Source: Celeribacter baekdonensis (GTDB taxonomy: Bacteria; Pseudomonadota; Alphaproteobacteria; Rhodobacterales; Rhodobacteraceae). Taken from it: a DNA stretch of 64,000 nucleotides. The DNA lies in NCBI RefSeq assembly GCF_900102315.1, contig NZ_FNBL01000001.1, positions 385,841 to 449,840 on the forward strand. Direction: 5' to 3'. This document shows positions 9,135 through 17,472 of the stretch, piece after piece. The translations under genes and the position numbers were made by a program. The notes beneath the pieces are model-generated. The model made no database searches. It saw nothing but the letters and a program-made list of their open reading frames with translations, and had not been told where the DNA came from. How positions within the stretch are numbered: the first letter of the stretch is position 1; each line of letters begins with the position of its first letter.

Positions 9135-10400
9135 TTAGGAGATCGAGAACTTCAACAGTTTGATCGCTGCAAAGTCAGACACATCACCGCCCACGCGCTT
9201 GGTGGCATAGAACAGCACATGTGGTTTGGCCGAGAACGGGTCACGCAGGATGCGTACATCCGGGCGTTCTGCAACGGTGTAACCCGACGCAAAGTCACCA
9301 AAGGCAATTGCTGCCGCATCAGAGGCGATATCCGACATGTCTTCTGCGATCAGAACCGGGTAGCCCATCAAACGCGCAGGCTCGCCCGCTGCAAGACTGT
9401 CAGACCACAAGAAACGGCCATCCGCATCTTTGAGTTTGCGCACTTGACCCGCGGTTTTCGAGTTCATCACAAAGGTGCCGTTGGCGCGGTACTGTGCGCC
9501 CAGCGCATAGACCAGCTCAACAATCGCATCCGCCGGATTGACCGCATCAAACGCGCCATTCGTACCCGTCGCAACATAGCCAAGGCTGCCCCAGGCCCAG
9601 CTGTCATTGGCCACTTGTGCGTGCGCCAAAAAGCCGGTCGGTTTGTCCACGCCATCGCCATTGATAAAGGCAGACGCCTCAGCACTGGCAAATTTGTCGG
9701 CGATGCGACCTGCAAGCCACGCGTCAATGTCAAACGCAGAGTCGTCCAAAAGGCGCTGAGAGGCTTTCGGCAAGGCCGACAGCTCAAACAACGGGATCGA
9801 AATGCGGTCGATCGTCGGCGTGGTGGTCTCGCCCACAGCGCCGGTTTCCGTGATCCAGCCAGACCCAATATCCGTGGTGTCGATCAACACGTCATAAGAG
9901 GTCGCTTCGACGTTCACCACAGTCGCGATAGACCGAATGGAGGCGGTGGATTTCAGCACCGATTTGATCACGTCAGAGGTCTGCGGGTCCACAAGATAGC
10001 CACCGTCGCCATTGATGGCCGTGGACATGGATTTGCCTTCGAGTTCAACGCCACGCAAAGCGTCATCGTCGCCGTTGCGGACATAGGTCACAAAAGCCGA
10101 TTTGTGGGACATGTCCACATCACGTGCTGCGGACAAGGCCGGACGGCCAAAGGTATGGGATTTACGATCAAGCATGGTCAGTCGCTCTTCCTGTTCTTGA
10201 AGCTTAGATTTGATTTCGGTTTGAAAGTCTTTGAGATCACTTACGAATTCGGCCAGCGCGGTCTTCACCTCAGTGGCCGGTCCGGTCCCAACATGGGCCC
10301 CGGTTTGGGCACCGCTTTGGCTCCCTTTATAGGCCGAGGTCTCGGACATACCGGTCCCGGCCTGAAAGCCGTTCCGGGCCTTCGTCTCGGTTTTGCTCAT
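9135..10400 (-). CDS. GTA gp5, HK97-fold major capsid protein
   Basis: 421 residues. The N-terminal ~110 residues hold a Gly/Thr-rich stretch and a predicted coiled coil (LAEFVSDLKDFQTEI, LQEQEERL), the scaffolding delta-domain normally removed by the gp4 protease. The rest matches phage major capsid proteins (DGGYLVDPQTSDVI, ASAFINGDGVDKPTGFL, MNSKTAGQVRKLKD, RDPFSAKPHVLFYATKRVGG). It forms the GTA head. Upstream is gp4 (51-base gap); downstream is the hairpin-rich gap before gp6. Confidence 0.96.
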   Translation of the reverse strand: MSKTETKARNGFQAGTGMSETSAYKGSQSGAQTGAHVGTGPATEVKTALAEFVSDLKDFQTEIKSKLQEQEERLTMLDRKSHTFGRPALSAARDVDMSHKSAFVTYVRNGDDDALRGVELEGKSMSTAINGDGGYLVDPQTSDVIKSVLKSTASIRSIATVVNVEATSYDVLIDTTDIGSGWITETGAVGETTTPTIDRISIPLFELSALPKASQRLLDDSAFDIDAWLAGRIADKFASAEASAFINGDGVDKPTGFLAHAQVANDSWAWGSLGYVATGTNGAFDAVNPADAIVELVYALGAQYRANGTFVMNSKTAGQVRKLKDADGRFLWSDSLAAGEPARLMGYPVLIAEDMSDIASDAAAIAFGDFASGYTVAERPDVRILRDPFSAKPHVLFYATKRVGGDVSDFAAIKLLKFSIS

Positions 10401-10451
10401 CCAAACAATCCTTCGTTGTTGTGTTGGGTATCGCGGGTGAATGCGCTGGCG

Positions 10452-11027
10452 TTAGCTCTCGCTGGCCAGCTGCTTGCGGGCACTGGTAAAAGCGTCCGCA
10501 AGGTCACGCAGCATCGCCTCGGTCGCAAACGGGTCATCCCCCTTTGCCTCCGTGCTCAACCGCGCTTCGGGAAGCATCGGAAATGTCACCAAAGACACCT
10601 CCCAAAGTTCCAGTTCGGACAAAAGGCGTGTGCCTTTCGCGTCCTTTTGCGCCTTCACGGTGCGGTATCCGATCGACAATCCGTCAATCGCCCCCGCCTC
10701 GATCAGCGCCACCGCTTCGCGACCTCTTGCAACATCGGTCAGCAGGCGTCCCTTGACATAGAGACCGCGCGCATCTTCACGCACCTCGTCCCAAATGCCG
10801 ATGGGCTGGCTCGGGTCATGCTGCCACAGCATCTTCACCGAACGGCCCTTCGATTTCAGCGCCTTGAGAGAGTTGGCGTAGGCGCCTTTCAAAACGACAT
10901 CGCCGCCTTGATCTGTCAGCCCAAAGAACGAGGCATAGCCTTCGATCTCAACACCATCGGTCACCACAATATCTTCGCCCAAACGGCTAAACTTGTGCTC
11001 AAGCCCGCTTTGAAACTCCTTGTTCAT
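10452..11027 (-). CDS. GTA gp4, HK97-type prohead protease
   Basis: 191 residues. The segments GYASFFGLTDQGGD, LWQHDPSQPIG (catalytic His) and GAIDGLSIGYR (catalytic Ser) are the standard prohead protease signatures, followed by ELWEVSLVTFPM. It should cleave the gp5 scaffold region during head maturation. The ATG at 11027 lies one base after the gp3 stop; the upstream extension of the frame runs inside gp3 and looks unlike protein. Confidence 0.95.
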   Translation of the reverse strand: MNKEFQSGLEHKFSRLGEDIVVTDGVEIEGYASFFGLTDQGGDVVLKGAYANSLKALKSKGRSVKMLWQHDPSQPIGIWDEVREDARGLYVKGRLLTDVARGREAVALIEAGAIDGLSIGYRTVKAQKDAKGTRLLSELELWEVSLVTFPMLPEARLSTEAKGDDPFATEAMLRDLADAFTSARKQLASES

Positions 11028-11028
11028 C

Positions 11029-12249
11029 TCAGTTCCCCTCATCCTCTTGGGTCTGATCCTCAGCCTTTGGTGAAGATTCCGCAGCCAAAGGCGGCAGACC
11101 CAACATCGCGCGCTTCTCTTCGGGTGTGAGGAAATCGGCACTCGCCACCCGGTTCCATTGCGCGTCGCGTTCACTCGACAGCGCGGAGACCTGATCAAGG
11201 TCGGGTTTCAGCTCAATCGCCTCCCCCGTGCGCTCAGACAGCCAATGCCCAATCGCCGCCGTCACCTTGCTCACCATCGGCAGCACCGTCAGGCGATAAA
11301 ACGCCCGGTTCGCCTCTTGGTAATTCGAATAGGTCATGTCGCCGGGGATGCCCAAAAGCATCGGCGGCACTCCAAAGGCCAGTGCGATCTCGCGCCCCGC
11401 GGCCTCTTTGGTCTTTTGAAATTCCATGTCGGAGGGGCTGAACCCCATCGGCTTCCAATCAAGTCCGCCTTCGAGCAACATCGGCCGACCCGCATTGCGC
11501 GCGCCCTGGTGATGGCTTTCCATCTCACTGAGCAACCGATCATATTGATCCGCCCCCATCGACGCCTGACCATCCACGCCTTTGTACACAATCGCGCCCG
11601 AAGGCCGTGCCGCATTGTCCAAAAGGCTCTTCGACCAACGCGAGGCCGAATTATGCACATCAATCGCCGTCGCCGCCGCCTGGATCGGGGACAGCCCGTA
11701 ATGATCATCCGCCGGGTGAAAGGTTTTGATGTGACAAATCGAGGAATGCCCATCGATCACGTCAAACCGGTGCTTGCGCCCGCCCACCGCATATTCATAG
11801 GCAATCGGCCAACCATCCGCGCCGGGCACAAGGTTCATCCGGTCCGAGCGCAACACATGCAACTCCTGCGGCACCGCGCCCCAGTCGCCAACCGCCTCAA
11901 GATAGGCGTTGCCCGACAGCAAAATCTGGGCATAAAGCGCCTCAAACAATTCCGCCCGGCCCTGTGCCGGATTGGGACGTGAAATCACCGACAAAAGTGG
12001 GTGTTGGTCATACCGCGCCTCTGCATCCTGCATCACCAAAGGCAATGCCGCCGCCGCTTCCGCAATCAATTTGACCGAACGAAACCCAACCGGGTTGCCG
12101 ATAAACCCTACCCGCGTCAACGTCACCGTATCGCGCGGGCTCCAGGCCACGCGGCCCACGCCGGAAACCGACGCCACGACCGGTCCGGTCGCCGAGGCCT
12201 TCGTCTCGGGCATATTGCTTGCGCCCCGCTTCAGAAAGTCAAACACCAT
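11029..12249 (-). CDS. GTA gp3, portal protein
   Basis: 406-residue portal of the HK97 family (VYKGVDGQASMGADQYDRL, GLDWKPMGFSPSDMEF, REIALAFGVPPMLLGIPGDMTYSNY). It forms the DNA entry ring at one head vertex. The ATG at 12249 has GAGGAGAG upstream, and MVFDFLKRG is the typical beginning. It is separated from gp2 by a 486-base gap without a recognised gene, unusual in so compact a cluster. Confidence 0.95.
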   Translation of the reverse strand: MVFDFLKRGASNMPETKASATGPVVASVSGVGRVAWSPRDTVTLTRVGFIGNPVGFRSVKLIAEAAAALPLVMQDAEARYDQHPLLSVISRPNPAQGRAELFEALYAQILLSGNAYLEAVGDWGAVPQELHVLRSDRMNLVPGADGWPIAYEYAVGGRKHRFDVIDGHSSICHIKTFHPADDHYGLSPIQAAATAIDVHNSASRWSKSLLDNAARPSGAIVYKGVDGQASMGADQYDRLLSEMESHHQGARNAGRPMLLEGGLDWKPMGFSPSDMEFQKTKEAAGREIALAFGVPPMLLGIPGDMTYSNYQEANRAFYRLTVLPMVSKVTAAIGHWLSERTGEAIELKPDLDQVSALSSERDAQWNRVASADFLTPEEKRAMLGLPPLAAESSPKAEDQTQEDEGN

Positions 12250-12627
12250 ATCCGTGTCTCTCCTCATCTCTTGTCCGGCGATGCCGCTGTGGCATCCATG
12301 CCTCCACTGTGCGCGGCCCGCAAAGAACCCCGCCAAGCCTTGGCTGTTACTCTCGATTGTTTCGGCCTCGTGGCATCACACGTCCGGGCAATTGCCCCGA
12401 TCAACCTGACGCACACGAGGCCCGGAAAGGGAGCATGATGGGGTCTTTCAACCTCACCAAACCTGTCGTGGCGCCCGCGCCTCCCCGAGACCTCTCGCGG
12501 GCTCTCCCGCCCCTTGGCCCCCTTGATGTTTCCATCACTGCGCCTTCGGTAAAAACGTTCTAAACGACAGGGTAAAAGAAGTTCTGAGCAGCCCGTGCGC
12601 TGCTCCCTTTGGAACGCAACACCTAAA

Positions 12628-12670
12628 GCGTTCCGCCATAAACCTGTCTCACGGGCTTATGGCCGAACGC
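12628..12670. repeat. Short palindromic repeat, copy A
   Basis: GCGTTCCGCCATAAACC (12628-12644) pairs imperfectly with GGGCTTATGGCCGAACGC (12653-12670) around the loop TGTCTCAC. The first 17 bases recur exactly at 14797-14813 just past mltG, also as the left arm of a hairpin, so this is a dispersed small palindromic (REP-like) family rather than a local hairpin. Confidence 0.65.
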
Positions 12671-12694
12671 CCACACCATTGATATGTCTGGCAA

Positions 12695-12733
12695 CGTCAC
12701 GCCTTTTCCCTGTCTCAGGTTAAAGGCGTGACG
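12695..12733. repeat. Short palindromic repeat, copy B, at the gp2 stop
   Basis: CGTCACGCCTTT (12695-12706) and AAAGGCGTGACG (12722-12733) form a perfect 12-bp stem around a 15-base loop containing CCTGTCTCA, a loop word shared with copy A. The stem begins two bases after the gp2 stop codon. There is no T-run, so it may act as a 3'-end stabiliser or a weak stop. The flank GTGACGCTTTAAC recurs inverted at 54742-54754. Confidence 0.6.
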
Positions 12734-12735
12734 CT

Positions 12736-14148
12736 TTAACCAAGCGTCCGAATGCGTGGCCGCAAATGCCCCGCCGCTGGCACAATCATCAACTCATGCA
12801 CAGCCCAAACCAGCGCGTCCAAACGGTCCGGGCTGCCCGGCGCTTGAAACCCTTGCGCGGTCATCTTGATCATCTGATCTTCCAGCGCGTCCAACCCGCC
12901 CCAGACATGCCGCACCCGACCCTGATCGTACAAAGCCGCCACAGGTTCCGCCCGCGCCGCCTTGCCCCGCGTCGCGCGCACCGATTTATACGGCACCATC
13001 GGATCAATCTGCCGCAACACGGTCTCAACCAAATCGCCGCCTTGGTTCACCTCGGCCACGATCTTGTCGCCCTCCCAGCGCGCCAACGCATCAATCGCCG
13101 CCTTGGCCCACACCGTCGGAGACGACGCCGACACCGTCGCGTCCTCCAAAACATAGGCCCGCCAATTCTGCGGCGCGCCTTGGGTCACGGCACCCACCAC
13201 GACGATCCCGCATTCGTCCGATCCCGCATGGCCCGTCACCGGCGGATCCACCGCCACGACGATCCGGTCAAACTCCGGCAACGCGTCCGCCCGCATCTCT
13301 TCAAGTCTGGCCAAAGACCACAGCGCGCCCTCTTCCTCGTCGATCAACACGCCATCCAATTCCTGCCGCCCCAATCGTGTCCCCGCATAGCGCGTTTTGA
13401 CTTCCTCAAGGAAAGACGCCGCCAAATTGGCCGCATTCGCCTCTGTCGTCGCATGGGTCGACACCGTCGAGGACCGCTGCAACAGCGCTTTCAAAATCGC
13501 GATGTTGCGTGGCGTCGTTGTCACCACCGCGCGCGGATCATCGCCCAACCGCAGGCCGAACTGCAGCATGTCCCATGCCTCTTGCGGCTTTTTCCATTTC
13601 GCCAATTCGTCAATCCACGCCGCATCAAACTGCGGCCCGCGCAACGCCTCCGGGTCATTGCCCGAAAACACTGTCGCCTCCGCCCCATTCGGCCAAATCA
13701 GCGTCCGCCGCGTTGCCACCCATTTCGGACGCCGATCCGGCGGGCTACAGGCCAAAATGCCGCTGTCGCCAAACACCATCACCTCGCGCGCCTGATCATA
13801 GGTCTCGCCGACCAAGGCCACGCGTTTGGCCCGCCCCGGATCACAGGCCCGCGATCCTTCCACCATCGCGCGCACCCATTCGGACCCGGCCCGTGTCTTG
13901 CCCGCGCCGCGTCCGCCCAAAATCACCCAAGTGCGCCAATCCCCCTTGGGTGGCAATTGGTGATCCAAAGCCCAAGCCTCGAACAAAAAAGGGAGCGCCA
14001 AAAGCGCTCCCTCATCGAGATCATTGAGAAATTGGTCCTGAACCTCTCGCGGCTCTGAGGCGACCCAGGCCATCAAGGATCTGAGATCGGGCTGCCCCAA
14101 GGTCGATTGCCCCGCCCCCAAGCTCTCCGGTTTTGCGTTTGTGGTCAT
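12736..14148 (-). CDS. terL: GTA gp2, large terminase (DNA packaging ATPase/nuclease)
   Basis: 470 residues. Walker A GGRGAGKT (78-85), Walker B AAWIDE (176-181) and the nuclease Asp in VVAVDPPVTG (D301) identify a TerL. It translocates host DNA into GTA heads. The start MTTNAKPES lies inside gp1, giving a 128-base overlap; the next ATG (14073) would still overlap. The Walker-to-nuclease layout is intact. Confidence 0.95.
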   Translation of the reverse strand: MTTNAKPESLGAGQSTLGQPDLRSLMAWVASEPREVQDQFLNDLDEGALLALPFLFEAWALDHQLPPKGDWRTWVILGGRGAGKTRAGSEWVRAMVEGSRACDPGRAKRVALVGETYDQAREVMVFGDSGILACSPPDRRPKWVATRRTLIWPNGAEATVFSGNDPEALRGPQFDAAWIDELAKWKKPQEAWDMLQFGLRLGDDPRAVVTTTPRNIAILKALLQRSSTVSTHATTEANAANLAASFLEEVKTRYAGTRLGRQELDGVLIDEEEGALWSLARLEEMRADALPEFDRIVVAVDPPVTGHAGSDECGIVVVGAVTQGAPQNWRAYVLEDATVSASSPTVWAKAAIDALARWEGDKIVAEVNQGGDLVETVLRQIDPMVPYKSVRATRGKAARAEPVAALYDQGRVRHVWGGLDALEDQMIKMTAQGFQAPGSPDRLDALVWAVHELMIVPAAGHLRPRIRTLG

Positions 14149-14362
14149 CGAGACGCTTCCTTTCCTCAAACGAAATATTCAGCGCTTTGTTCAGATCCGC
14201 CATATGTTTGGCGATCTCGCTCGCCGATTTCGGATCTCCGGCACGCACGCCGTCAATGGCATCGTGAATGGCCCGGATCGCCCGGACCACACTCTCATTT
14301 GCGATCTCAACCAGACTGTCGAGATTGCGGTCATCCCCCACAGATGAAGTCTCTATTTTCAT
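14021..14362 (-). CDS. GTA gp1, small terminase subunit
   Basis: 113 residues, mostly charged helices (SLVEIANESVVRAIRAIHDAI, EIAKHMADLNKALNISFEERKRL). It matches GTA orfg1, shown in Rhodobacter to be a TerS that lacks site-specific DNA binding. It is the first gene of the cluster and partly overlaps gp2. Upstream is the GTA leader with its regulatory structures. Confidence 0.9.
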   Translation of the reverse strand: MKIETSSVGDDRNLDSLVEIANESVVRAIRAIHDAIDGVRAGDPKSASEIAKHMADLNKALNISFEERKRLDDHKRKTGELGGGAIDLGAARSQILDGLGRLRAARGSGPISQ

Positions 14363-14753
14363 AGGATCTGCCTCTCATGCATTGAATCTCCGCACGAGAG
14401 AGGCGAGCGCTTTGATATGGATGGTCCCACGGGATCACCCCAAAGAAAAAGCGGCCCATCGCGCGCACCCCCTCAGGCACCCACTTTGGCCGCTTCACCC
14501 ACGTCTTCTAGCATGCCATAAGGCTGCCATCAAATCGTTCTCACGTCAAGTTATTTAATACTTTCAATAAGTTAACCAAGAGAACTCTCGGATTTCCGCG
14601 CCATTAACCTTTTGCGCCCCAAGCCTTTCCCCCTGAAAACAAACGCGTAATCAAACATCACCGCACACATAGACGCGAAGATATACGCGAAGATGAAAGA
14701 TCCTCACGACGTCCGGCTTCTCGCCAATGTTTTCACTCTCGGTCCCTCAAAAC
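14363..14753 (-). promoter_or_regulatory. GTA leader and promoter region
   Basis: Non-coding stretch upstream of gp1. Two features stand out. A hairpin with arms AAGCGGCC and GGCCGCTT (14449-14456, 14488-14495) is followed on the minus strand by TTTTTC and would act as a leader terminator. The direct repeat ACGCGAAGAT (14673-14682 and 14685-14694, 12-base period) is a candidate activator site. AT-rich sequence with half CtrA-like TTAA words lies at 14551-14576. No promoter can be fixed from sequence alone. Confidence 0.45.
14449..14495 (-). terminator. Possible terminator/attenuator in the GTA leader
   Basis: Perfect 8-bp stem AAGCGGCC/GGCCGCTT with a 31-base loop, followed on the minus strand by GCTTTTTC. 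It points toward gp1, 87 bases before its start, and no gene ends here, so it looks like an attenuator within the GTA leader. The long loop lowers confidence. Confidence 0.4.
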
Positions 14754-14779
14754 GAAAAAGGCGCGATGAACGCGCCCTT
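14754..14779 (-). terminator. Intrinsic terminator after mltG
   Basis: GGCGCG (14760-14765) and CGCGCC (14771-14776) form a stem with a 5-base loop, followed on the minus strand by TTTTTCG. It lies 70-95 bases past the mltG stop and separates the fab/mltG unit from the GTA promoter region. Confidence 0.75.
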
Positions 14780-14796
14780 CTCTAAATTATATTAAC

Positions 14797-14839
14797 GCGT
14801 TCCGCCATAAACCCGTGATTCAGGTTCATGACGGAACGC
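14797..14839. repeat. Short palindromic repeat, copy C, past mltG
   Basis: GCGTTCCGCCATAAACC (14797-14813) is identical to the left arm at 12628. Its partner GGTTCATGACGGAACGC (14823-14839) forms an imperfect stem, and the element ends GAACGCTTTAA, like the other copies. It sits between the mltG stop (14849) and the mltG terminator. Confidence 0.65.
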
Positions 14840-14848
14840 TTTAATGAC

Positions 14849-16015
14849 TTACTGGCTCGCTCTTTGTGCCTCGATTTCGCGCCATTTCACAACATTGGCA
14901 TTGTGTTCGGCCAAAGTCTCGGCAAAGGCATGCCCGCCCGTGCCATCCGCCACAAAGAACAAATAAGGTGTCGTATCCGGGTTCACCGCCGCCTCCAAGG
15001 ACGCAAGCCCCGGATTGGCAATCGGACCCGGCGGCAGGCCCTCGACCACATAAGTGTTATAGGGGCTGTCAGATTGCAGCTCAGACTGCCGCAAGCCCCG
15101 GCCCAAAACACCCACGCCATTGGTCACACCGTAAATCACCGTCGGATCGGTCTGAAGCCGCATCCCGCGTTTCAAACGGTTCTCGAACACCGACGCCACC
15201 TGACGCCGCTCCTCGGCCACGCCCGTCTCTTTCTCGATGATCGACGCCAACGTCAGCATCTCTTCCGGCGTGTCAAACGGCAAGCCCTCGGTACGCTGCG
15301 CCCAGATCGTATCAATCCGCATCTGCTGCGCCTCTTGCATGCGTGCGATAAGATCATCCACATCGGAATCGGCACGCACCTCATAACTGTCAGGTGCCAA
15401 CATGCCCTCTTTCGGCATCTCATCGCCCTCAACGCTGCCTGTGAGGAAATCCGCCTGTTTCAGGCTCTCCACCACGCGCCAAACCGTTGTGCCCTCGGCC
15501 ACCAACACGCGATACCGCGTGTCCGTCTCGCCGCGCACCTTGGTATAGGCCTCAGGTGTCTCAACCCCCTCTTCGCCCGGTAAAAACTCAATCGTTTCAA
15601 CATAGGCCGAAGTCGCCGGATCAAGTTGCCGCACCTGCATCTGCGCCCGGTTCACCCCAATCCGGTACACCACTTCCGTGCCACAGGTCGAGGCCCCGCC
15701 ACGGGTGATCAAATCGGTGATCTGCGCCATCGACGCCCCTTCGGGCACCAAAAACGACCCGGCTTTCAACTGCTGCGCTTTGTCAGAATAATCCGCGCCA
15801 ATGCGGAAAATCGACGGATATGAAATCGCACCTTTTGAGGCCAGATCATCCGACACCCGGCGCATTGTTGACCCGGAGGGCACGCGCAAACACACCGCCT
15901 GATCCAACGGACCAACCGCCGCATATTCGCGCTTGCCCCATGCAATCACACCGGCAAACGCGATCAGCACCACAATCAAAAGTGTCAGCGCATTCGAGGC
16001 GATAGACCGCCACAT
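14849..16015 (-). CDS. mltG: Endolytic murein transglycosylase MltG
   Basis: 388 residues. One N-terminal membrane segment (about 8-27) anchors a periplasmic YceG-like domain with the catalytic Glu in LASIIEKETG (E261) and the family motif NRLKRGMRLQTDPTVIYG. MltG cuts nascent glycan strands during peptidoglycan synthesis. The ATG at 16015 overlaps the fabF stop by one base; an upstream TTG is not needed. Following fabF is the common bacterial order, although here tmk-holB-tatD lie elsewhere (33 kb). Confidence 0.95.
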   Translation of the reverse strand: MWRSIASNALTLLIVVLIAFAGVIAWGKREYAAVGPLDQAVCLRVPSGSTMRRVSDDLASKGAISYPSIFRIGADYSDKAQQLKAGSFLVPEGASMAQITDLITRGGASTCGTEVVYRIGVNRAQMQVRQLDPATSAYVETIEFLPGEEGVETPEAYTKVRGETDTRYRVLVAEGTTVWRVVESLKQADFLTGSVEGDEMPKEGMLAPDSYEVRADSDVDDLIARMQEAQQMRIDTIWAQRTEGLPFDTPEEMLTLASIIEKETGVAEERRQVASVFENRLKRGMRLQTDPTVIYGVTNGVGVLGRGLRQSELQSDSPYNTYVVEGLPPGPIANPGLASLEAAVNPDTTPYLFFVADGTGGHAFAETLAEHNANVVKWREIEAQRASQ

Positions 16016-17277
16016 CAATCCGTGACCTTCTTCAACACAAGTGACGCATTGGTGCCGCCAAAGCCAAAGGAGTTGGACAGCGCCACATTGATCTCGCGCT
16101 CACGTTTCATGTTCGGAGCCAAGTCCAAAATCGGTGCCACTGCCGGGTTTTCAAGGTTGATCGTTGGCGGGGCCACCTGATCGCGGATCGCCAGGACACA
16201 GAAAATCGCCTCAACCGCCCCCGCAGCCCCCAAAAGGTGGCCGATAGAGGATTTTGTCGACGACATGGTGGTTTTCGCCGCCGCATCGCCCAAAAGCCGC
16301 TCCACAGCCGCCAATTCAATCGTATCCGCCATGGTCGATGTGCCATGGGCGTTGATGTAATCCACGTCTTTCGGCTCAATCCCCGCGCGGTTCAGCGCCG
16401 CTTGCATCGCCCGGAATCCACCATCGCCGTCAGAAGCCGGTGCAGTGATGTGATAGGCATCGCCAGATAGGCCATAGCCGACGATCTCCGCATAAATCTT
16501 CGCGCCGCGCGCTTTGGCGTGCTCATATTCTTCGAGCACCACAATGCCCGCGCCCTCGCCCATGACAAACCCGTCACGGTCATCGTCATAGGGCCGCGAC
16601 GCCTTCGCCGGATCGTCGGAGCGTTTGGTCGAAAGCGCTTTACAGGCGTTAAATCCCGCGATGCCCAATTCGCAAATCGCCGCTTCCGCGCCACCCGCAA
16701 CCATCACCTCCGCGTCGCCCCACTGAATGAGACGCGCCGCATCGCCAATCGCATGTGCGCCCGTCGAACAGGCCGTCACAACCGAATGGTTCGGCCCTTT
16801 AAAGCCGTAGCGGATCGACACTTGGCCCGAGATCAGGTTGATCAAAGACCCCGGAATAAAGAACGGAGAAATCCGGCGCGGGCCCTTTTCTTTCAACAAA
16901 ACAGCCGCGTCCGCGATTGATGACAGACCACCGATGCCCGAGCCAATCAACACACCCGTGCGCAGACGATCTTCCTCGTCTTCTGGTTTCCATCCCGCAT
17001 CGGTCAGTGCCTGTTCGGCCGCCGCGATGCCAAAAAGGATGAAATCATCGACCTTTTTACGCTCTTTGTTCGACATCCAATCTTCGGGGTTGAACGTCCC
17101 GTTGGTGCCATCGCCGATTTTCACCTCACAGGCGTAATCGGTGGCCAAATGGCTCGCGTCAAACCGCTGAATCGTGCCCCCGGCCGATTCCCCCGCCAAC
17201 AGGCGCGTCCATGTTTCCTCAACACCGCACGCCAGCGGCGAAACCATCCCAAGTCCTGTGACAACTACTCGGCGCAT
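16015..17277 (-). CDS. fabF: Beta-ketoacyl-ACP synthase II
   Basis: 420-residue condensing enzyme of type II fatty acid synthesis. It carries the active Cys in VVTACSTGAHAIG (C170) and the His-containing motifs NAHGTSTMADTIE and SIGHLLGAAGAVEA. It elongates malonyl-ACP chains in the cytosol. It is coupled to mltG. Unlike the usual order, it is separated from acpP by a plus-strand PilZ gene and a bidirectional terminator, so it should have its own promoter in 17278-17472. Confidence 0.97.
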   Translation of the reverse strand: MRRVVVTGLGMVSPLACGVEETWTRLLAGESAGGTIQRFDASHLATDYACEVKIGDGTNGTFNPEDWMSNKERKKVDDFILFGIAAAEQALTDAGWKPEDEEDRLRTGVLIGSGIGGLSSIADAAVLLKEKGPRRISPFFIPGSLINLISGQVSIRYGFKGPNHSVVTACSTGAHAIGDAARLIQWGDAEVMVAGGAEAAICELGIAGFNACKALSTKRSDDPAKASRPYDDDRDGFVMGEGAGIVVLEEYEHAKARGAKIYAEIVGYGLSGDAYHITAPASDGDGGFRAMQAALNRAGIEPKDVDYINAHGTSTMADTIELAAVERLLGDAAAKTTMSSTKSSIGHLLGAAGAVEAIFCVLAIRDQVAPPTINLENPAVAPILDLAPNMKREREINVALSNSFGFGGTNASLVLKKVTD

Positions 17278-17472
17278 TCTGGCCCCCTCATTTTGATCAG
17301 CCCTTCAATACACGGCCTTTTCCGCTGATGGAAGTCCGAGACAGTGCTCGGGCGCATTTCCGCAACCGGAAAATCGCCCCATGCCCCTTTGGTCTGTGCT
17401 GCGCTCCTGTTGCGTAAACCAGATTTTGACGCTTTTTCGGTTATCACGGACCAAAACGCGTGGCCCCGTCTC

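Larger units (their letters stand above)
12250..12735. other. 486-base gap between GTA gp3 and gp2
   Basis: I see no convincing gene here on either strand; a 114-residue plus-strand frame is Pro/Arg-rich and looks like a shadow. The part nearest gp2 is packed with inverted repeats: GAGCAG/CTGCTC near 12585-12605, GGAACGC/GCGTTCC at 12611-12634, and the two longer palindromes annotated separately. The part nearest gp3 holds the gp3 ribosome binding site. Confidence 0.6.

Noticed and set aside
9219-11129. 636-residue plus-strand ORF over gp4-gp5
   Set aside because: Antisense shadow of two certain GTA genes; His/Arg-rich composition, no RBS, no domain.
12219-12563. 114-residue plus-strand ORF in the gp2-gp3 gap
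   Set aside because: Partly antisense to gp3, Pro/Arg-rich, poor start context, opposite to the cluster direction.
12766-14058. 430-residue plus-strand ORF over terL
   Set aside because: Antisense shadow of TerL; extremely Arg/His-rich and without family features.
18-14362. Prophage interpretation of the tail/head genes
   Set aside because: No integrase, repressor, lysis or replication genes; gene order and sequences are those of RcGTA-like agents.
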